DNA from: an uncultured Spirochaetales bacterium
GTDB taxonomy: Bacteria > UBP6 > UBA1177
Reading direction: 5' to 3'
Length of the DNA stretch: 64,000 bases
Assembly: GCA_902774115.1 (NCBI GenBank)
Contig: CACYHH010000004.1
Coordinates: forward strand, 124,001-188,000
This document shows, one piece after another, positions 1 through 8,550 of the stretch (positions are counted from its first letter, which is position 1; every line of letters starts with the position of its first letter). Made by a program: the position numbers and the translations under genes. A model generated the notes under the pieces. The model was not told where the DNA came from, searched no databases, and saw only the letters and a program-made list of their open reading frames with translations.

Positions 1-137
1 AGCCCCATCGCATCGTCAGCCAATGCAAAATAGGTCTTTGTCTCACTTTCGAAAAGATCAGCCGATTTATATATGTAGATTCCGGCACAGCAGGAACAAA
101 AAATAAAGAAAATACCTATTTTAAGCGCCCTGTTCAT
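1..137 (-). CDS. mlaD: MlaD-like MCE substrate-binding protein, N-terminal fragment
   Basis: Partial gene that runs off the left edge; about 45 residues are visible. It starts at the ATG at 137, overlapping the mlaF stop as ATGA. The visible part begins MNRALKIGIFF, a single hydrophobic segment at about residues 5-23, followed by a lead-in ending TYFALADDAMG. MCE/MlaD proteins have this layout: one anchor helix, then the MCE domain whose first strand reads roughly tyF..a.GL. Known role of the family: the periplasmic lipid-binding hexamer of the Mla ABC transporter. The identification rests mainly on position after mlaE and mlaF, since the MCE core lies outside the window. Confidence 0.7.
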   Translation of the reverse strand, partial: MNRALKIGIFFIFCSCCAGIYIYKSADLFESETKTYFALADDAMG

Positions 138-898
138 AACTGCTCCCCGCCGATTCCCCTGAACGAATTGGAAATAAAATGCTGCATGACTTCATGTTTT
201 GAAGCAAGCGCCTCGCCGGGCGTTCCGCAGAACTGGATTAGGCCGTCATAAAGCAGCGCGATTTTGTCAGCATGTCTGAAAACCGAAGCGATATCGTGAC
301 TTATAACGACACAGGTCATATTAAGTTCCTTGTTTACCATATCAATCAGCGCGTCAATGCTTTCAGCCAAGATCGGATCAAGCCCCGTCGTAGGCTCGTC
401 AAAAAGGACGATCTTAGGTTTTACGGCAATAGCACGCGCCAAACCCACCCTTTTCCTCATGCCGCCGGAAAGCTCCGACGGGAACTTTTTCTCCGTTCCG
501 GGAAGCCCTACCAGCTCAAGCAGTTCCGCGACTCGGACCGAAAGCTCTCTGCCGTTTTTCAGCCCGAGCTGCTCGACAAGAGGAAACTTTATATTATCCT
601 CAACCGACATAAAATCAAAAAGCGCCGCATCCTGGAAAAGATAACCTATATTTTTTCTTATTTCCAGAAGTTCTTCCTTGTTCATTTTCGTAATATCGGA
701 ATCGCGGAAAAAAATCTCCCCTGAATCTGGTTTCAGAATGCCGATAATATTTTTCAGAAGAACACTTTTTCCTGTTCCGCTCTTGCCGATCACTGCGGTA
801 ATGCGCCCTTCACCGATGTCAAGATCGACTCCGTTCAGGATCTTGTGTTCCCCGAAAGATTTATAAAGGTTGCGGACTCTTACAATTGAGTTTTCCAT
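134..898 (-). CDS. mlaF: MlaF-type ABC transporter ATPase
   Basis: Cytoplasmic ATPase of a phospholipid (Mla-type) ABC transporter that exchanges lipids between inner and outer membranes. The protein has a Walker A GKSGTGKSV near the N-terminus, Q-loop GYLFQDAALFD, the signature LSGGMRKRVGLARA and Walker B IVLFDEPTTGLDP, with an H-loop SHD. GLDPI followed by a regulatory C-terminal tail is typical of MlaF. The start is chosen at the ATG at 898, which overlaps the mlaE stop as TAATG and has GGGA just upstream. An in-frame ATG at 913 would add five residues (MLGNV). It overlaps mlaD by ATGA, so mlaE-F-D are almost certainly one transcript. Confidence 0.92.
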   Translation of the reverse strand: MENSIVRVRNLYKSFGEHKILNGVDLDIGEGRITAVIGKSGTGKSVLLKNIIGILKPDSGEIFFRDSDITKMNKEELLEIRKNIGYLFQDAALFDFMSVEDNIKFPLVEQLGLKNGRELSVRVAELLELVGLPGTEKKFPSELSGGMRKRVGLARAIAVKPKIVLFDEPTTGLDPILAESIDALIDMVNKELNMTCVVISHDIASVFRHADKIALLYDGLIQFCGTPGEALASKHEVMQHFISNSFRGIGGEQL

Positions 899-1668
899 TA
901 CATTCCCAAGCATCTGATGAACAAAAAAGTCATTACGTAGTCAGCGACAAGAATGGCAACCGTCGAAATAACGACCGCTGCAGTAGTTCTTCTGCCGACA
1001 CCTTTAGCGCCTCCGCTAGTCCGAAGACCGTGATAGCAGCATATAACCGTCACTATGAAACCGAAGACCGCCGCTTTGATGAGCCCGGTCCAGATGTCGT
1101 CCGGATCAACGTAAAAATACATTGTGCTCAAGTACGCCACGCTGTTGACGTTCATAACATGCGCCGCAACGAAGTAACCGCCGTAGACTCCGACTGCATT
1201 TGCAATGGCCGTCAGCGCGGGGTAAGTCAGTATCGAAGCGAAAATACGCGGCACAACAAGGTAGCGCAGAGGACTCACCGCCATAGTTTCCATCGCCGCA
1301 ATCTGCTCCGTGACCTTCATACTTCCGATTTCAGCCGTCATAGCCGAACCGTTCTTAGCAATCAGGACTATTGCAGTGACAACCGGAGCAAGCTCTCTGC
1401 TCATCGCAATCGCCACGGCCGCCCCCGCAAAAGTCTCGGCGCGGAAAATATACATGATATTGATGAGCTGCAAAGCTAAAATCATACCTGTCGTAAAAAC
1501 AGAAAGAGCAACTATCGGTATAGACTGAATCCCTATCCTTTCAATATGCTCCGCAATCTGCCCGATCCTGTACGGCGGCACGAAAAGCCAGCGGCAGCAC
1601 TCCCCGAGGAAGCGCATAAAATCATTTAAGCTGCGGATAAATTTATTAAAAAAAGTCAGCAATTTCAA
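898..1668 (-). CDS. mlaE: MlaE-type ABC transporter permease
   Basis: Inner-membrane permease of the Mla lipid transporter. The 256-residue length and the core region with ELAPVVTAIVLIAKNGSAM, then an EQIAAMETMAVSPLRYLVVPR segment (shown here in parts), match the MlaE/permease family, where the EQ..A...M motif contacts the ATPase. About five hydrophobic segments are visible. The listed start is a TTG at 1668 with AGAAGG only a few bases upstream; an internal ATG at 1617 (MRFLGEC) is a shorter alternative. First gene of the mlaE-F-D operon, divergent from rpmH. Confidence 0.9.
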   Translation of the reverse strand: MKLLTFFNKFIRSLNDFMRFLGECCRWLFVPPYRIGQIAEHIERIGIQSIPIVALSVFTTGMILALQLINIMYIFRAETFAGAAVAIAMSRELAPVVTAIVLIAKNGSAMTAEIGSMKVTEQIAAMETMAVSPLRYLVVPRIFASILTYPALTAIANAVGVYGGYFVAAHVMNVNSVAYLSTMYFYVDPDDIWTGLIKAAVFGFIVTVICCYHGLRTSGGAKGVGRRTTAAVVISTVAILVADYVMTFLFIRCLGM

Positions 1669-1758
1669 ACCTTCTCAAAAAACCTGCTTCCCAAAAGCCC
1701 GTTACCTTAATAAATTTAAAGAAACCTTGCAAGAAATCCCTGAAATATATCTTAAAAT

Positions 1759-1786
1759 TTGACTTTTGGGAATTTCTGAGTATGCT
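1759..1786 (+). promoter_or_regulatory. sigma-70-type promoter for rpmH operon
   Basis: TTGACT at 1759-1764 and TATGCT at 1781-1786 with a 16-bp spacer, about 40 bases upstream of the rpmH start. No dnaA gene or DnaA-box cluster is visible beside it. Confidence 0.6.
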
Positions 1787-1827
1787 GTCGCGGTTTTTTG
1801 GTTTAGGTCATTTTTAGGGAGATTGTT

Positions 1828-1977
1828 ATGAAAAGAACATATCAGCCGAGCAAAATTTCGAGAAAAAGAACTCACGGCTTCAGAAAAAGAATGAGAACCG
1901 CTGACGGCAGAAACGTCATCAAAGCACGCAGAAAAAAAGGCAGAAAGCTTCTTTCAGTTGCTATATTTGAAAAGTAG
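1828..1977 (+). CDS. rpmH: Ribosomal protein bL34
   Basis: 49-residue, very basic protein of the large ribosomal subunit. It begins [14 protein letters not shown] and continues with the invariant HGFRKRM and [10 protein letters not shown] segments of bL34, at normal family length. The start ATG follows AGGGAG. It heads the rpmH-rnpA-yidD-yidC cluster, a widely conserved order. It was identified from its translation because it is shorter than most gene-length cut-offs. Confidence 0.97.
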   Translation: MKRTYQPSKISRKRTHGFRKRMRTADGRNVIKARRKKGRKLLSVAIFEK

Positions 1978-1991
1978 TCGGCGAAAATCTT

Positions 1992-2351
1992 TTGGTTTTT
2001 TCTTTTTCCAAACAGGATAAAATCAGAAAAGGTCATGATTATTTCCGGTTGAAAACTTCTGGAAATGTTTTTAAGACCAAACTGCTTGTCTTCAACTTCA
2101 TGGAATCTGACAGAATGAGACTCGGTCTTATCGTCACGAAAAAAGTCGGTGATTCCGTCACGAGAAACAGAACAAAAAGGTGGATACGCGAGGTTTTCAG
2201 GCTCAACCGCGCCGCGTTCGCAAAACCGCTCGATTTAGTGATAATTCCGAGAAAAAGCGAGTTCACTTTCGAGGATATCAAGCGGGATTTCCTCTATTTT
2301 GCGGAGAAATTCAATGGCAAAGTTTCTGATATTTCTCGTCAGTCTTTATAA
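1992..2351 (+). CDS. rnpA: Ribonuclease P protein component
   Basis: Protein subunit of RNase P, which helps the catalytic RNA remove 5' leaders from tRNA precursors. The family signature [13 protein letters not shown] is present in mid-protein, preceded by [12 protein letters not shown]. The N-terminus [18 protein letters not shown] matches the start of other RnpA proteins. The start is a TTG at 1992 with only a weak ribosome site, 14 bases after the rpmH stop, so translation is probably coupled to rpmH. The 119-residue length is normal. Its last 38 bases overlap yidD. Confidence 0.93.
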   Translation: MVFSFSKQDKIRKGHDYFRLKTSGNVFKTKLLVFNFMESDRMRLGLIVTKKVGDSVTRNRTKRWIREVFRLNRAAFAKPLDLVIIPRKSEFTFEDIKRDFLYFAEKFNGKVSDISRQSL

Positions 2352-2526
2352 AAAATTCCTTTCGCCCTACTTCGGCGGGCAGTGCAGATTTTACCCGACA
2401 TGTTCGACCTACATGATTCAGGCAATCGAAAAATACGGAGCTTTCAAAGGTCTGGCTTTGGGAATATGGCGGATCCTGCGCTGCAATCCTTTCAACAAAA
2501 ACTGTGGTTACGACCCTGTAAAATAG
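2314..2526 (+). CDS. yidD: Membrane protein insertion efficiency factor YidD
   Basis: 70-residue protein that assists YidC/Sec membrane insertion at the inner face of the membrane. Diagnostic features are an amphipathic N-terminus ([18 protein letters not shown]), then [10 protein letters not shown] and the C-terminal [14 protein letters not shown]. The start ATG at 2314 has GGAGA six bases upstream; a TTG at 2299 in the same frame lacks this. It starts inside rnpA (38-base overlap) and ends 9 bases before yidC. Confidence 0.95.
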   Translation: MAKFLIFLVSLYKKFLSPYFGGQCRFYPTCSTYMIQAIEKYGAFKGLALGIWRILRCNPFNKNCGYDPVK

Positions 2527-2535
2527 GAGTTTGAC

Positions 2536-4128
2536 ATGAACAAAAACTTCATAATCGCAATGGTCCTTTCTGTAGCGGTAATGTTCATCTGGAGCGAGTT
2601 TTTCGCCCCGAAACCCGATCCTGAAGCTGTAAAAAAACAGCAGGAGCAGGCTGAACAGGCTGAAAAATCGGCTGACGGCGCACCTAAAAACATAATCGTC
2701 GCCGAAAAACCTGCCGCAAACGCGGATGTCGCGACAGCGCAGCTCACTGCGGACAAAACCAACCCCGAAAAAACGGGAAGCATTGCGAACGAAGCTCTTG
2801 AACTCACCTTCTCGACTTTAGGCGGAAAAGTCACCAAATCGCTCATCACCGAAGAGAGATACAGATCGAAAGAAGTCGATCTTTCAGTTGGTCTCGCTCA
2901 GGGCGCGTACTTTCCGGCAATGAGCTCCGTTTTCGGAGAAGAACCCGCTTACGAACTCGCTTCGCAGAGTGCCGGTTCCGTCACTTTTGTCTATGAAAAT
3001 CAAGGTGTTACCGAGCAGAAAACAATAACTTTGAAGGACAATTTCAATATCACGGTTGCAAAAACGATAGTCAACAACGGCGAAAACGCAGTCGAATGGA
3101 CTCCGGCGGTTTCTTTCGATTCGCAGTTCGAAAACTCCGACATTCTTTCGTCCTACAACAAAAAATTCAAAATTGTCGCTCAGAACGCCGACGGAAAGTT
3201 CGACGAACTCGAAGACAGCGGCGACATCAAGGACTTTTTCGAAGCAGGAGATTCAGTAAACTGGATAGGAGTGAACTACGGCTACTTCATTTTTGCGGTG
3301 ATCTCACCGGAAAACAGGCTCCACGCTGCGGCAGAGATCGATTCCAAGAAAAACCTTTCGCGCTTCACCGCGACGGCTGAAAAAATCATCGTAAATCCGG
3401 GCGAAAGCGTAACAAAAGAGTTTTCGCTTTACTACGGCACGAAAGAGCGCGAACTGCTGAAGCATAAAGAGCTCGGCCTTGAAAAAACCATCACTTTCGG
3501 CTGGACTTCGTTCCTCGCAGAGCCGCTTCTTCTCGCACTCAACTTCTTCTACGGCTTCCTCGGGAACTACGGTCTTGCGATAATCCTCCTCACGATCGTC
3601 GTAAAACTTCTGCTCTGGCCGCTTTCGAATGCAAGTTACAAGTCGATGAACAAAATGAAGGCGCTTCAGCCCAAACTGAAAGAACTTCAGGAAAAATACA
3701 AGGACGACAAGGAGACGCTGAACAAAGAAACGATGCTTCTCTACCAGAAAGAGAACATCAATCCGCTCGGCGGGTGCCTTCCGATGTTCATCCAGATGCC
3801 GGTTTACATCGCGCTTTACTACATGATCCAGAACGCGGTCGAGCTCTTTAACGCGCCCTTCCTGCCGTTCTGGCTCACTGACCTTTCCGAGAAGGACCCG
3901 TACTACATCATCCCGATCTCACTCGGTGTCATGATGCTTCTCCAGACAAAGTTCACACCGCAGACTGCTGACAACAAGCAGGCGAAGATAATGATGTACA
4001 CAATGCCGATAGTTTTCACCTGGATTTCGCTCATGCTTCCGAGCGGAATGACCCTTTACTGGTTCGTGAACACGCTTCTCGGTATCGCGCAACAGTTCTA
4101 CATCAACAAAAAATACAAGAACGCGTAA
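2536..4128 (+). CDS. yidC: Membrane protein insertase YidC
   Basis: 530-residue inner-membrane insertase that works alone or with SecYEG. An N-terminal membrane segment (about residues 5-23) is followed by an Ala/Glu/Gln-rich linker, a periplasmic beta-domain (about 75-320) and the conserved five-helix core (about 335-525). The core has the cytoplasmic hairpin KALQPKLKELQEKYKDD and the motif NPLGGCLPMFIQMPVY. The start ATG follows AGGAG. Long periplasmic domains of this kind are typical of Gram-negative YidC. No Jag or MnmE gene follows; the next gene is inositol-phosphate synthase. Confidence 0.97.
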   Translation: MNKNFIIAMVLSVAVMFIWSEFFAPKPDPEAVKKQQEQAEQAEKSADGAPKNIIVAEKPAANADVATAQLTADKTNPEKTGSIANEALELTFSTLGGKVTKSLITEERYRSKEVDLSVGLAQGAYFPAMSSVFGEEPAYELASQSAGSVTFVYENQGVTEQKTITLKDNFNITVAKTIVNNGENAVEWTPAVSFDSQFENSDILSSYNKKFKIVAQNADGKFDELEDSGDIKDFFEAGDSVNWIGVNYGYFIFAVISPENRLHAAAEIDSKKNLSRFTATAEKIIVNPGESVTKEFSLYYGTKERELLKHKELGLEKTITFGWTSFLAEPLLLALNFFYGFLGNYGLAIILLTIVVKLLLWPLSNASYKSMNKMKALQPKLKELQEKYKDDKETLNKETMLLYQKENINPLGGCLPMFIQMPVYIALYYMIQNAVELFNAPFLPFWLTDLSEKDPYYIIPISLGVMMLLQTKFTPQTADNKQAKIMMYTMPIVFTWISLMLPSGMTLYWFVNTLLGIAQQFYINKKYKNA

Positions 4129-4130
4129 GA

Positions 4131-4162
4131 CCTCACCCAACCCTCTCCAATGTGGCGAGGGC
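4131..4162. repeat. REP-like palindromic element after yidC
   Basis: CCTCACCCAACCCTCTCC followed by GGCGAGGG, three bases after the yidC stop. The CCCTCTCC / GGCGAGGG arms can pair imperfectly. The sequence resembles the CTCACCC...CCCTCTCC intergenic elements common in many bacterial genomes. Only one copy was noticed here, so the repeat status is inferred. There is no U-tract, so it is a poor terminator. Confidence 0.35.
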
Positions 4163-4341
4163 TTCAATGTTTTGTAAAAATTCTTTACATTTTACTTTTT
4201 GAATCACGAAAACTTAAAGATTTTTGCCTTTTTTCCGATTTAAAGCGCTTTTTTGCGAATGGCACAACTTTTGCTTAATCTCCCCGCTTTTAGTTTTTTA
4301 AAGCTCGATTTATTGACCTTATATTTTTTGGAGGAATTAAA

Positions 4342-5670
4342 ATGACAGCACGTGAAATTAAGCCTGCTGACGGCAAAATGTTGGTTTTCTTTGTTGGTAT
4401 GGGTGCAATCACATCCACAGTTCTCACCGGTATCTTCAACATCAGAAAAGGACTTCACAAACCGATCGGCTCACTCACTCAGATGGGACACATCAGACTT
4501 GGCAAAAGAACGGAAAACCGCTCTCCGCTCATTAAGGAATTCGTTCCGCTTGCAGACATCAACGACCTTGAATTCGCAGGCTGGGATATTTTCACAGACA
4601 ATATGTACGAATCGGCTAAACACGCTGCAGTAGTACGCTCGGAAGACCTTGAACCGGTCAAAGACGAAATGCTCGCAATCAAACCGATGAAGGCTGTTTT
4701 CAACCACGAATGGGTTAAAAAACTTGACGGTCCGAACGTAAAAACCGGCAAAAACTACATGGATCTCGCTCATCAGCTTATGGACGACATCAAAAACACG
4801 ATGAAGGAAAAAGGCTGCTCGAGAGCAGTTATGGTCTGGAACGCTTCGACTGAAGCTTACCACAAACCGTGCGAAATCCACAATACGCTTGCTGACTTCG
4901 AAAAGGCTATGGAAGACGGTTTCCATCCTGAAGTTGCTCCGAGCCAGGTTTACGCTTACGCTGCACTCAGCATGGGTCTTCCCTACATCAACGGTTCGCC
5001 GAACTGCACAGTTGACAACAGAGCGATCCAGGAACTCGCAAACAAGATGAAGATGCCTATCGCAGGAAAAGACTGGAAAACCGGTCAGACCCTGATGAAG
5101 ACGATAATCGGACCCGGACTCAAACTCAGAATGCTCGGCCTCAACGGCTGGTTCTCGACCAACATTCTCGGAAACCGTGACGGCGAAGTTCTTGACGATC
5201 CGGCTAACTTCAAGAGCAAAGAGGTTTCGAAGCTTTCCGTTCTCGACACCATTCTTGACGCTAAAAACTATCCGGAACTTTACGGCAACTACTACCACAA
5301 AGTAAGAATCAACTACTATCCGCCGAGAGGAGACGACAAGGAAGCATGGGACAACATCGATATTTTCGGATGGCTCAACATGCCGATGCAGATCAAAGTA
5401 AACTTCCTCTGCCGTGACTCCATACTTGCAGCTCCGGTCGTTCTCGATACACTTCTCTTCATCGACCTTGCAAGAAGAGCAGGAATGTACGGAATCCAGG
5501 AATGGATGAGCTTCTACTTCAAGTCCCCGATGGTTGCTGAAGGTCTCTATCCGGAACACGATGTTTTCATCCAGCACACCAAACTCAAAAATACGCTTAG
5601 ATACATGATGGGCGAAGAACTTATCACGCATCTCGGCAACGAATACTACGACTACTCGAAAGAAGACTAG
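4342..5670 (+). CDS. ino1: myo-Inositol-1-phosphate synthase
   Basis: Converts glucose 6-phosphate to 1L-myo-inositol 1-phosphate using NAD. The 442-residue protein starts with an NAD-binding segment FFVGMGAITSTV, and has the family motif YINGSPNCT and the catalytic-site stretch GKDWKTGQT, equivalent to the GDDFKSGQT of other synthases. The C-terminal half has NYYPPRGDDKEAWDN and LDTLLFIDLARR. The start ATG has GGAGG eight bases upstream. It stands alone, with a 213-base leader region upstream and a terminator downstream. No CDP-inositol or phosphatidylinositol synthase is in the window, so the fate of inositol (lipid, compatible solute or other) is unknown. Confidence 0.92.
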   Translation: MTAREIKPADGKMLVFFVGMGAITSTVLTGIFNIRKGLHKPIGSLTQMGHIRLGKRTENRSPLIKEFVPLADINDLEFAGWDIFTDNMYESAKHAAVVRSEDLEPVKDEMLAIKPMKAVFNHEWVKKLDGPNVKTGKNYMDLAHQLMDDIKNTMKEKGCSRAVMVWNASTEAYHKPCEIHNTLADFEKAMEDGFHPEVAPSQVYAYAALSMGLPYINGSPNCTVDNRAIQELANKMKMPIAGKDWKTGQTLMKTIIGPGLKLRMLGLNGWFSTNILGNRDGEVLDDPANFKSKEVSKLSVLDTILDAKNYPELYGNYYHKVRINYYPPRGDDKEAWDNIDIFGWLNMPMQIKVNFLCRDSILAAPVVLDTLLFIDLARRAGMYGIQEWMSFYFKSPMVAEGLYPEHDVFIQHTKLKNTLRYMMGEELITHLGNEYYDYSKED

Positions 5671-5696
5671 TTTTTTAACCGCTTCTACTTTCTAAA

Positions 5697-5722
5697 ACGG
5701 GGGCTTCGGCTCCCGTTTTTTT
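5697..5722 (+). terminator. Rho-independent terminator of ino1
   Basis: Stem ACGGGGGC, loop TTCG, stem GCTCCCGT (one G-T pair) followed by a run of T residues, 27 bases after the ino1 stop. Confidence 0.88.
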
Positions 5723-5756
5723 ATCCAATGATTTCAGATAATAATACAAAAATATC

Positions 5757-5784
5757 TTGCATTATTATTTTTTCATACTATAAT
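5757..5784 (+). promoter_or_regulatory. sigma-70-type promoter for EPT-repeat lipoprotein
   Basis: TTGCAT at 5757-5762 and a perfect TATAAT at 5779-5784, spacer 16 bp, about 65 bases upstream of the start codon. Confidence 0.65.
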
Positions 5785-5851
5785 ATTTCGGTTTTTTTTA
5801 AAGGTGGCAGAAATTTACGGTTTTATATTGAATGTTTTAATGGAGAAAAAG

Positions 5852-6544
5852 ATGAAAAAAGTATGTTTTATTTTTGTGCTTTTCACGACAATGTTCCTTA
5901 TGTTCGCTTGCGGAAAAGGTTCCGAATTATTGGAAGGCGGCGTAACTGGAGACGAAAACAACACATCGGATACTGAAGCAACCGATCCGGCTGACACAGC
6001 TGACTCAGAAGCAACCGATCCGGCAGCAGATACCGATGATCCGAACAGCCAGGATGAGCCGACTGAACCGACCGAACCGACTGAGCCGACTGAACCGACC
6101 GAACCGACTGAGCCGACTGAGCCGACTGAACCGACAGAGCCGACCGAGCCGACCGAACCGACTGAGCCGACTGAGCCGACTGAACCGACAGAGCCGACCG
6201 AACCGACTGAACCGACTGAGCCGACCGAACCGACTGAGCCGACTGAACCGACTGTAGTTGATCCGTGCAATCCGAACAAGTGCCTTGAAGACGAACATTC
6301 AGACGGCGTCTGCACTATTGAAGAAGATTCATATTCCTGCGGTTGCAAAAACGATATTCTTGGCAACGAATATATGTGGTACGAGGATAAATGCCACATG
6401 GTCGTAACTCCTGATCAATGCCGCATGTTCGCAGAAACAGTTGCCGATATAATCGGTGGAGTTCCCGATTGGGTTACTGATGTTGTAGAGTGGGTCTGCC
6501 ACTGCTTCACGGAAAATGAATGTGTAATCACTTGGGAATGGTAA
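5852..6544 (+). CDS. Lipoprotein with 22 EPT tripeptide repeats
   Basis: Predicted surface lipoprotein of 230 residues; function not recognised. The start is the ATG at 5852, with GGAG six bases upstream, giving MKKVCFIFVLF... and lipobox FMFAC-type cleavage before Cys at about residue 20. After the signal comes an acidic Asp/Thr linker, then exactly 22 consecutive Glu-Pro-Thr units (6056-6253). These are expected to form an extended rigid stalk. The C-terminus is a Cys-rich head whose DPCNPNKCLEDEHSDGVC stretch resembles the EGF-like repeats of the lipoprotein cluster at 15145-20871, ending in a His/Cys/Trp-rich tail. It is flanked by a promoter and lies alone between ino1 and the HlyIII gene. 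Confidence 0.82.
   Translation: MKKVCFIFVLFTTMFLMFACGKGSELLEGGVTGDENNTSDTEATDPADTADSEATDPAADTDDPNSQDEPTEPTEPTEPTEPTEPTEPTEPTEPTEPTEPTEPTEPTEPTEPTEPTEPTEPTEPTEPTEPTEPTVVDPCNPNKCLEDEHSDGVCTIEEDSYSCGCKNDILGNEYMWYEDKCHMVVTPDQCRMFAETVADIIGGVPDWVTDVVEWVCHCFTENECVITWEW
6056..6253 (+). repeat. 9-bp minisatellite coding (Glu-Pro-Thr)22
   Basis: Twenty-two 9-bp units of the form GA(A/G)CCGAC(T/C/A). The third positions vary and groups of units recur in the same order, which suggests growth by unequal exchange of multi-unit blocks. Length change in whole units keeps the frame. Confidence 0.95.
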
Positions 6545-6582
6545 TTTCCTGTTTTTAACTTTTTTAATTTCCTTCAAACTCC

Positions 6583-6610
6583 TTGACATAAAATTTTTCA
6601 GCTGTAATTC
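6583..6610 (+). promoter_or_regulatory. sigma-70-type promoter for HlyIII/sbcDC genes
   Basis: Consensus TTGACA at 6583-6588 and TAATTC at 6605-6610 with a 16-bp spacer, 31 bases upstream of the HlyIII-type gene. Confidence 0.6.
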
Positions 6611-6641
6611 TTAGCCGTTACTGAATTTTCAGGAGGCAGCA

Positions 6642-7265
6642 ATGGATCACGAAGAAAAAAAATACTCTCCCGGCGAAGAATTTCTTAACGCTTTCAGTCA
6701 TGCGTTCGGTGCGCTTTTCGCAATTTATGCAATGGTAATGCTGGCTTACAAATCAAGCACTTCCATGCAGAGCGCTACAACTGCGATCTACAGCGCAATG
6801 CTTTTCATCTCGTTCCAGTCATCGACCTGCTACCACGCAATGACGAACGAAACCGCTAAAAAAGTCTTCCGCAGAATTGACCACAGCGCGATTTATCTAT
6901 TGATTGCAGGCACTTACACTCCGATGCTGATGCTTGTTCTCGATATCCCCTACTCGATCATTTTTCTCGTCATGATATGGTATTTAGCACTCACCGGAAT
7001 AGTTTTTTCCTGCCTCACGCTCAAATTCAAGCGCCTCTCTACCGGACTTTACGTCCTTATGGGCTGGCTTTCGGTATTCATGCTCTACTCTCTGTGGACG
7101 AAAGGGCTTTACACAACGATGGGGTACCTGATTTCAGGCGGAGTCATCTACACTGCCGGAAGTTATTTTTACCTTTCAAAAAAGAAATATTTTCACGGGA
7201 TATGGCACTTTTTTGTCCTTTTCGGCGCAATCCTGCACTATCTGGCGATAGTTTCGCTGCTGTAG
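6642..7265 (+). CDS. Hemolysin III (HlyIII/PAQR) family membrane protein
   Basis: 207-residue seven-helix membrane protein. Family marks are FLNAFSHAFGALFAI near the N-terminus, SSTCYHAM, the RRIDHSAIYLLIAGTYTP segment and a C-terminal HGIWHFFVLFGAILHYLAI. The His residues of these segments match the metal site of PAQR proteins. The start ATG follows AGGAGG. Despite the name, most bacterial members are not proven haemolysins and act on membrane-lipid homeostasis in ways not settled. It lies 25 bases upstream of sbcD on the same strand. Confidence 0.9.
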   Translation: MDHEEKKYSPGEEFLNAFSHAFGALFAIYAMVMLAYKSSTSMQSATTAIYSAMLFISFQSSTCYHAMTNETAKKVFRRIDHSAIYLLIAGTYTPMLMLVLDIPYSIIFLVMIWYLALTGIVFSCLTLKFKRLSTGLYVLMGWLSVFMLYSLWTKGLYTTMGYLISGGVIYTAGSYFYLSKKKYFHGIWHFFVLFGAILHYLAIVSLL

Positions 7266-7290
7266 ACACAACTTTCTTTGGAGAAATAAA

Positions 7291-8550
7291 ATGAAATTCA
7301 TTCACACGGCAGACTGGCATCTGGGAAATTCTATGCATGACATAGACCGGATCGAAGAGGTGCGCGCTTTTTTCAAATGGCTTAAAGATCAGATCAATGA
7401 ACAGAAAGCGGAAGCTCTCGTCGTTTCAGGCGATATTTTCGACACGATAAATCCGCCTGTGGCGGCAAGGCGCGAATACTACAGATTTTTAGCATCTCTG
7501 CTCGACACCGGCTGCAAAAATGTCATCATTGTCGCAGGGAACCATGATTCCGCGCCGCTGATCGATGCTCCGAAAGATCTGCTCGAAGCACTCAATATCC
7601 ATGTTGCAGGTACTCTTTCTGACATTCCGGTCGAAAGATGCGTTTTTGAATTGAAGGACTCTGAAAACAATACCTGCGCAGTCTGTGCCGCAATTCCCTT
7701 TGTCCGGGAGGCAGAATTGAGGGAATTTGCAACCGAAGACGAAAATTTTGCCGACGACTCTTTCAAAGAGCTTTACAGACAGGCTTACGAAGCCGCAGAC
7801 TCATTGCGCGCCGGGAAAAATATTCCGATTATCGCTACGGGTCATCTCTATGCCGCTAATCTGGAGGGAAGACTTTCGGAGATTGACTGCGGCACAAAAA
7901 CAGACGACGGCACAAAACGCATTGATTTAGTCGGAAACTTAGGCGCGATAAATGTCTCTGTCTTTCCACCGGAATTTGATTATGTCGCTCTGGGGCACAT
8001 CCACTATACAACACGAGTCGCAAAAAATGACCGCATCCGTTACAGCGGCTCCCCCTTCATCCTCGGGTTTGATGAAGTAAACATAAGGCGCGGAGTCCTT
8101 CTCGCCGATGTTCAACGCGGATGCACGCCGCATGTGACACAGTTTGAAGTTCCGCCATTCTTTGATTTCAAACGCATCGAAGGAACGGTTGAAGAAATAA
8201 AAGCTGCGATGGCATCTCTCTGCCTGAGGAATTTCGAGCGGAACACATATATTGAAATCGCATACGATGTTGAAATCGGAAAAAACATTCATGACGCGCT
8301 GGCAGAATTAGACATAAATCCGCCTCTGCACATTGTGAGCTGGAAACCAAGGTTCCGCAGCGGACGGCATTATGACTCGACCCTGGAATCCTTCGGAGTC
8401 TCCGATGTAACCGAGCTCAGCGAAGAAGACGTTTTCAAGACTCTTATTCTGAGCCGGACCGGGCTCGATCCGGAAAGCGGCGAGGCAAAACAATGTCTCG
8501 ACGAATACCTTCCGCTTTTTAAGGAAATAGCGAACGAGGCAGAACAATGA
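7291..8550 (+). CDS. sbcD: SbcD exonuclease subunit (Mre11-like)
   Basis: Metallophosphoesterase subunit of the SbcCD nuclease, which cuts hairpins and protein-blocked DNA ends. All phosphoesterase motifs are visible: ADWHLG, SGDIFD, GNHDS, a GHLY segment and ALGHIHY. The 419-residue length is normal for SbcD with its capping domain. The ATG follows TTTGGAG. The stop overlaps the sbcC start as ATGA, so the two subunits are translationally coupled. Confidence 0.95.
   Translation: MKFIHTADWHLGNSMHDIDRIEEVRAFFKWLKDQINEQKAEALVVSGDIFDTINPPVAARREYYRFLASLLDTGCKNVIIVAGNHDSAPLIDAPKDLLEALNIHVAGTLSDIPVERCVFELKDSENNTCAVCAAIPFVREAELREFATEDENFADDSFKELYRQAYEAADSLRAGKNIPIIATGHLYAANLEGRLSEIDCGTKTDDGTKRIDLVGNLGAINVSVFPPEFDYVALGHIHYTTRVAKNDRIRYSGSPFILGFDEVNIRRGVLLADVQRGCTPHVTQFEVPPFFDFKRIEGTVEEIKAAMASLCLRNFERNTYIEIAYDVEIGKNIHDALAELDINPPLHIVSWKPRFRSGRHYDSTLESFGVSDVTELSEEDVFKTLILSRTGLDPESGEAKQCLDEYLPLFKEIANEAEQ

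Noticed and set aside
1669-1827. Replication origin next to rpmH
   Set aside because: rpmH-rnpA-yidC often lies near oriC, but no dnaA, dnaN or DnaA-box cluster is visible; the gap holds only the divergent promoters.
4471-5631. 386-residue reading frame antisense to ino1
   Set aside because: Arg/Phe/Val-biased shadow of a strongly coding gene, with no start signals of its own.
6005-6399. Long Gly-Ser-Val and Arg/Leu/Ser repeat reading frames on both strands over the EPT repeat
   Set aside because: A 9-bp repeat leaves several frames open. Only the plus-strand frame has a promoter, Shine-Dalgarno site and lipobox.
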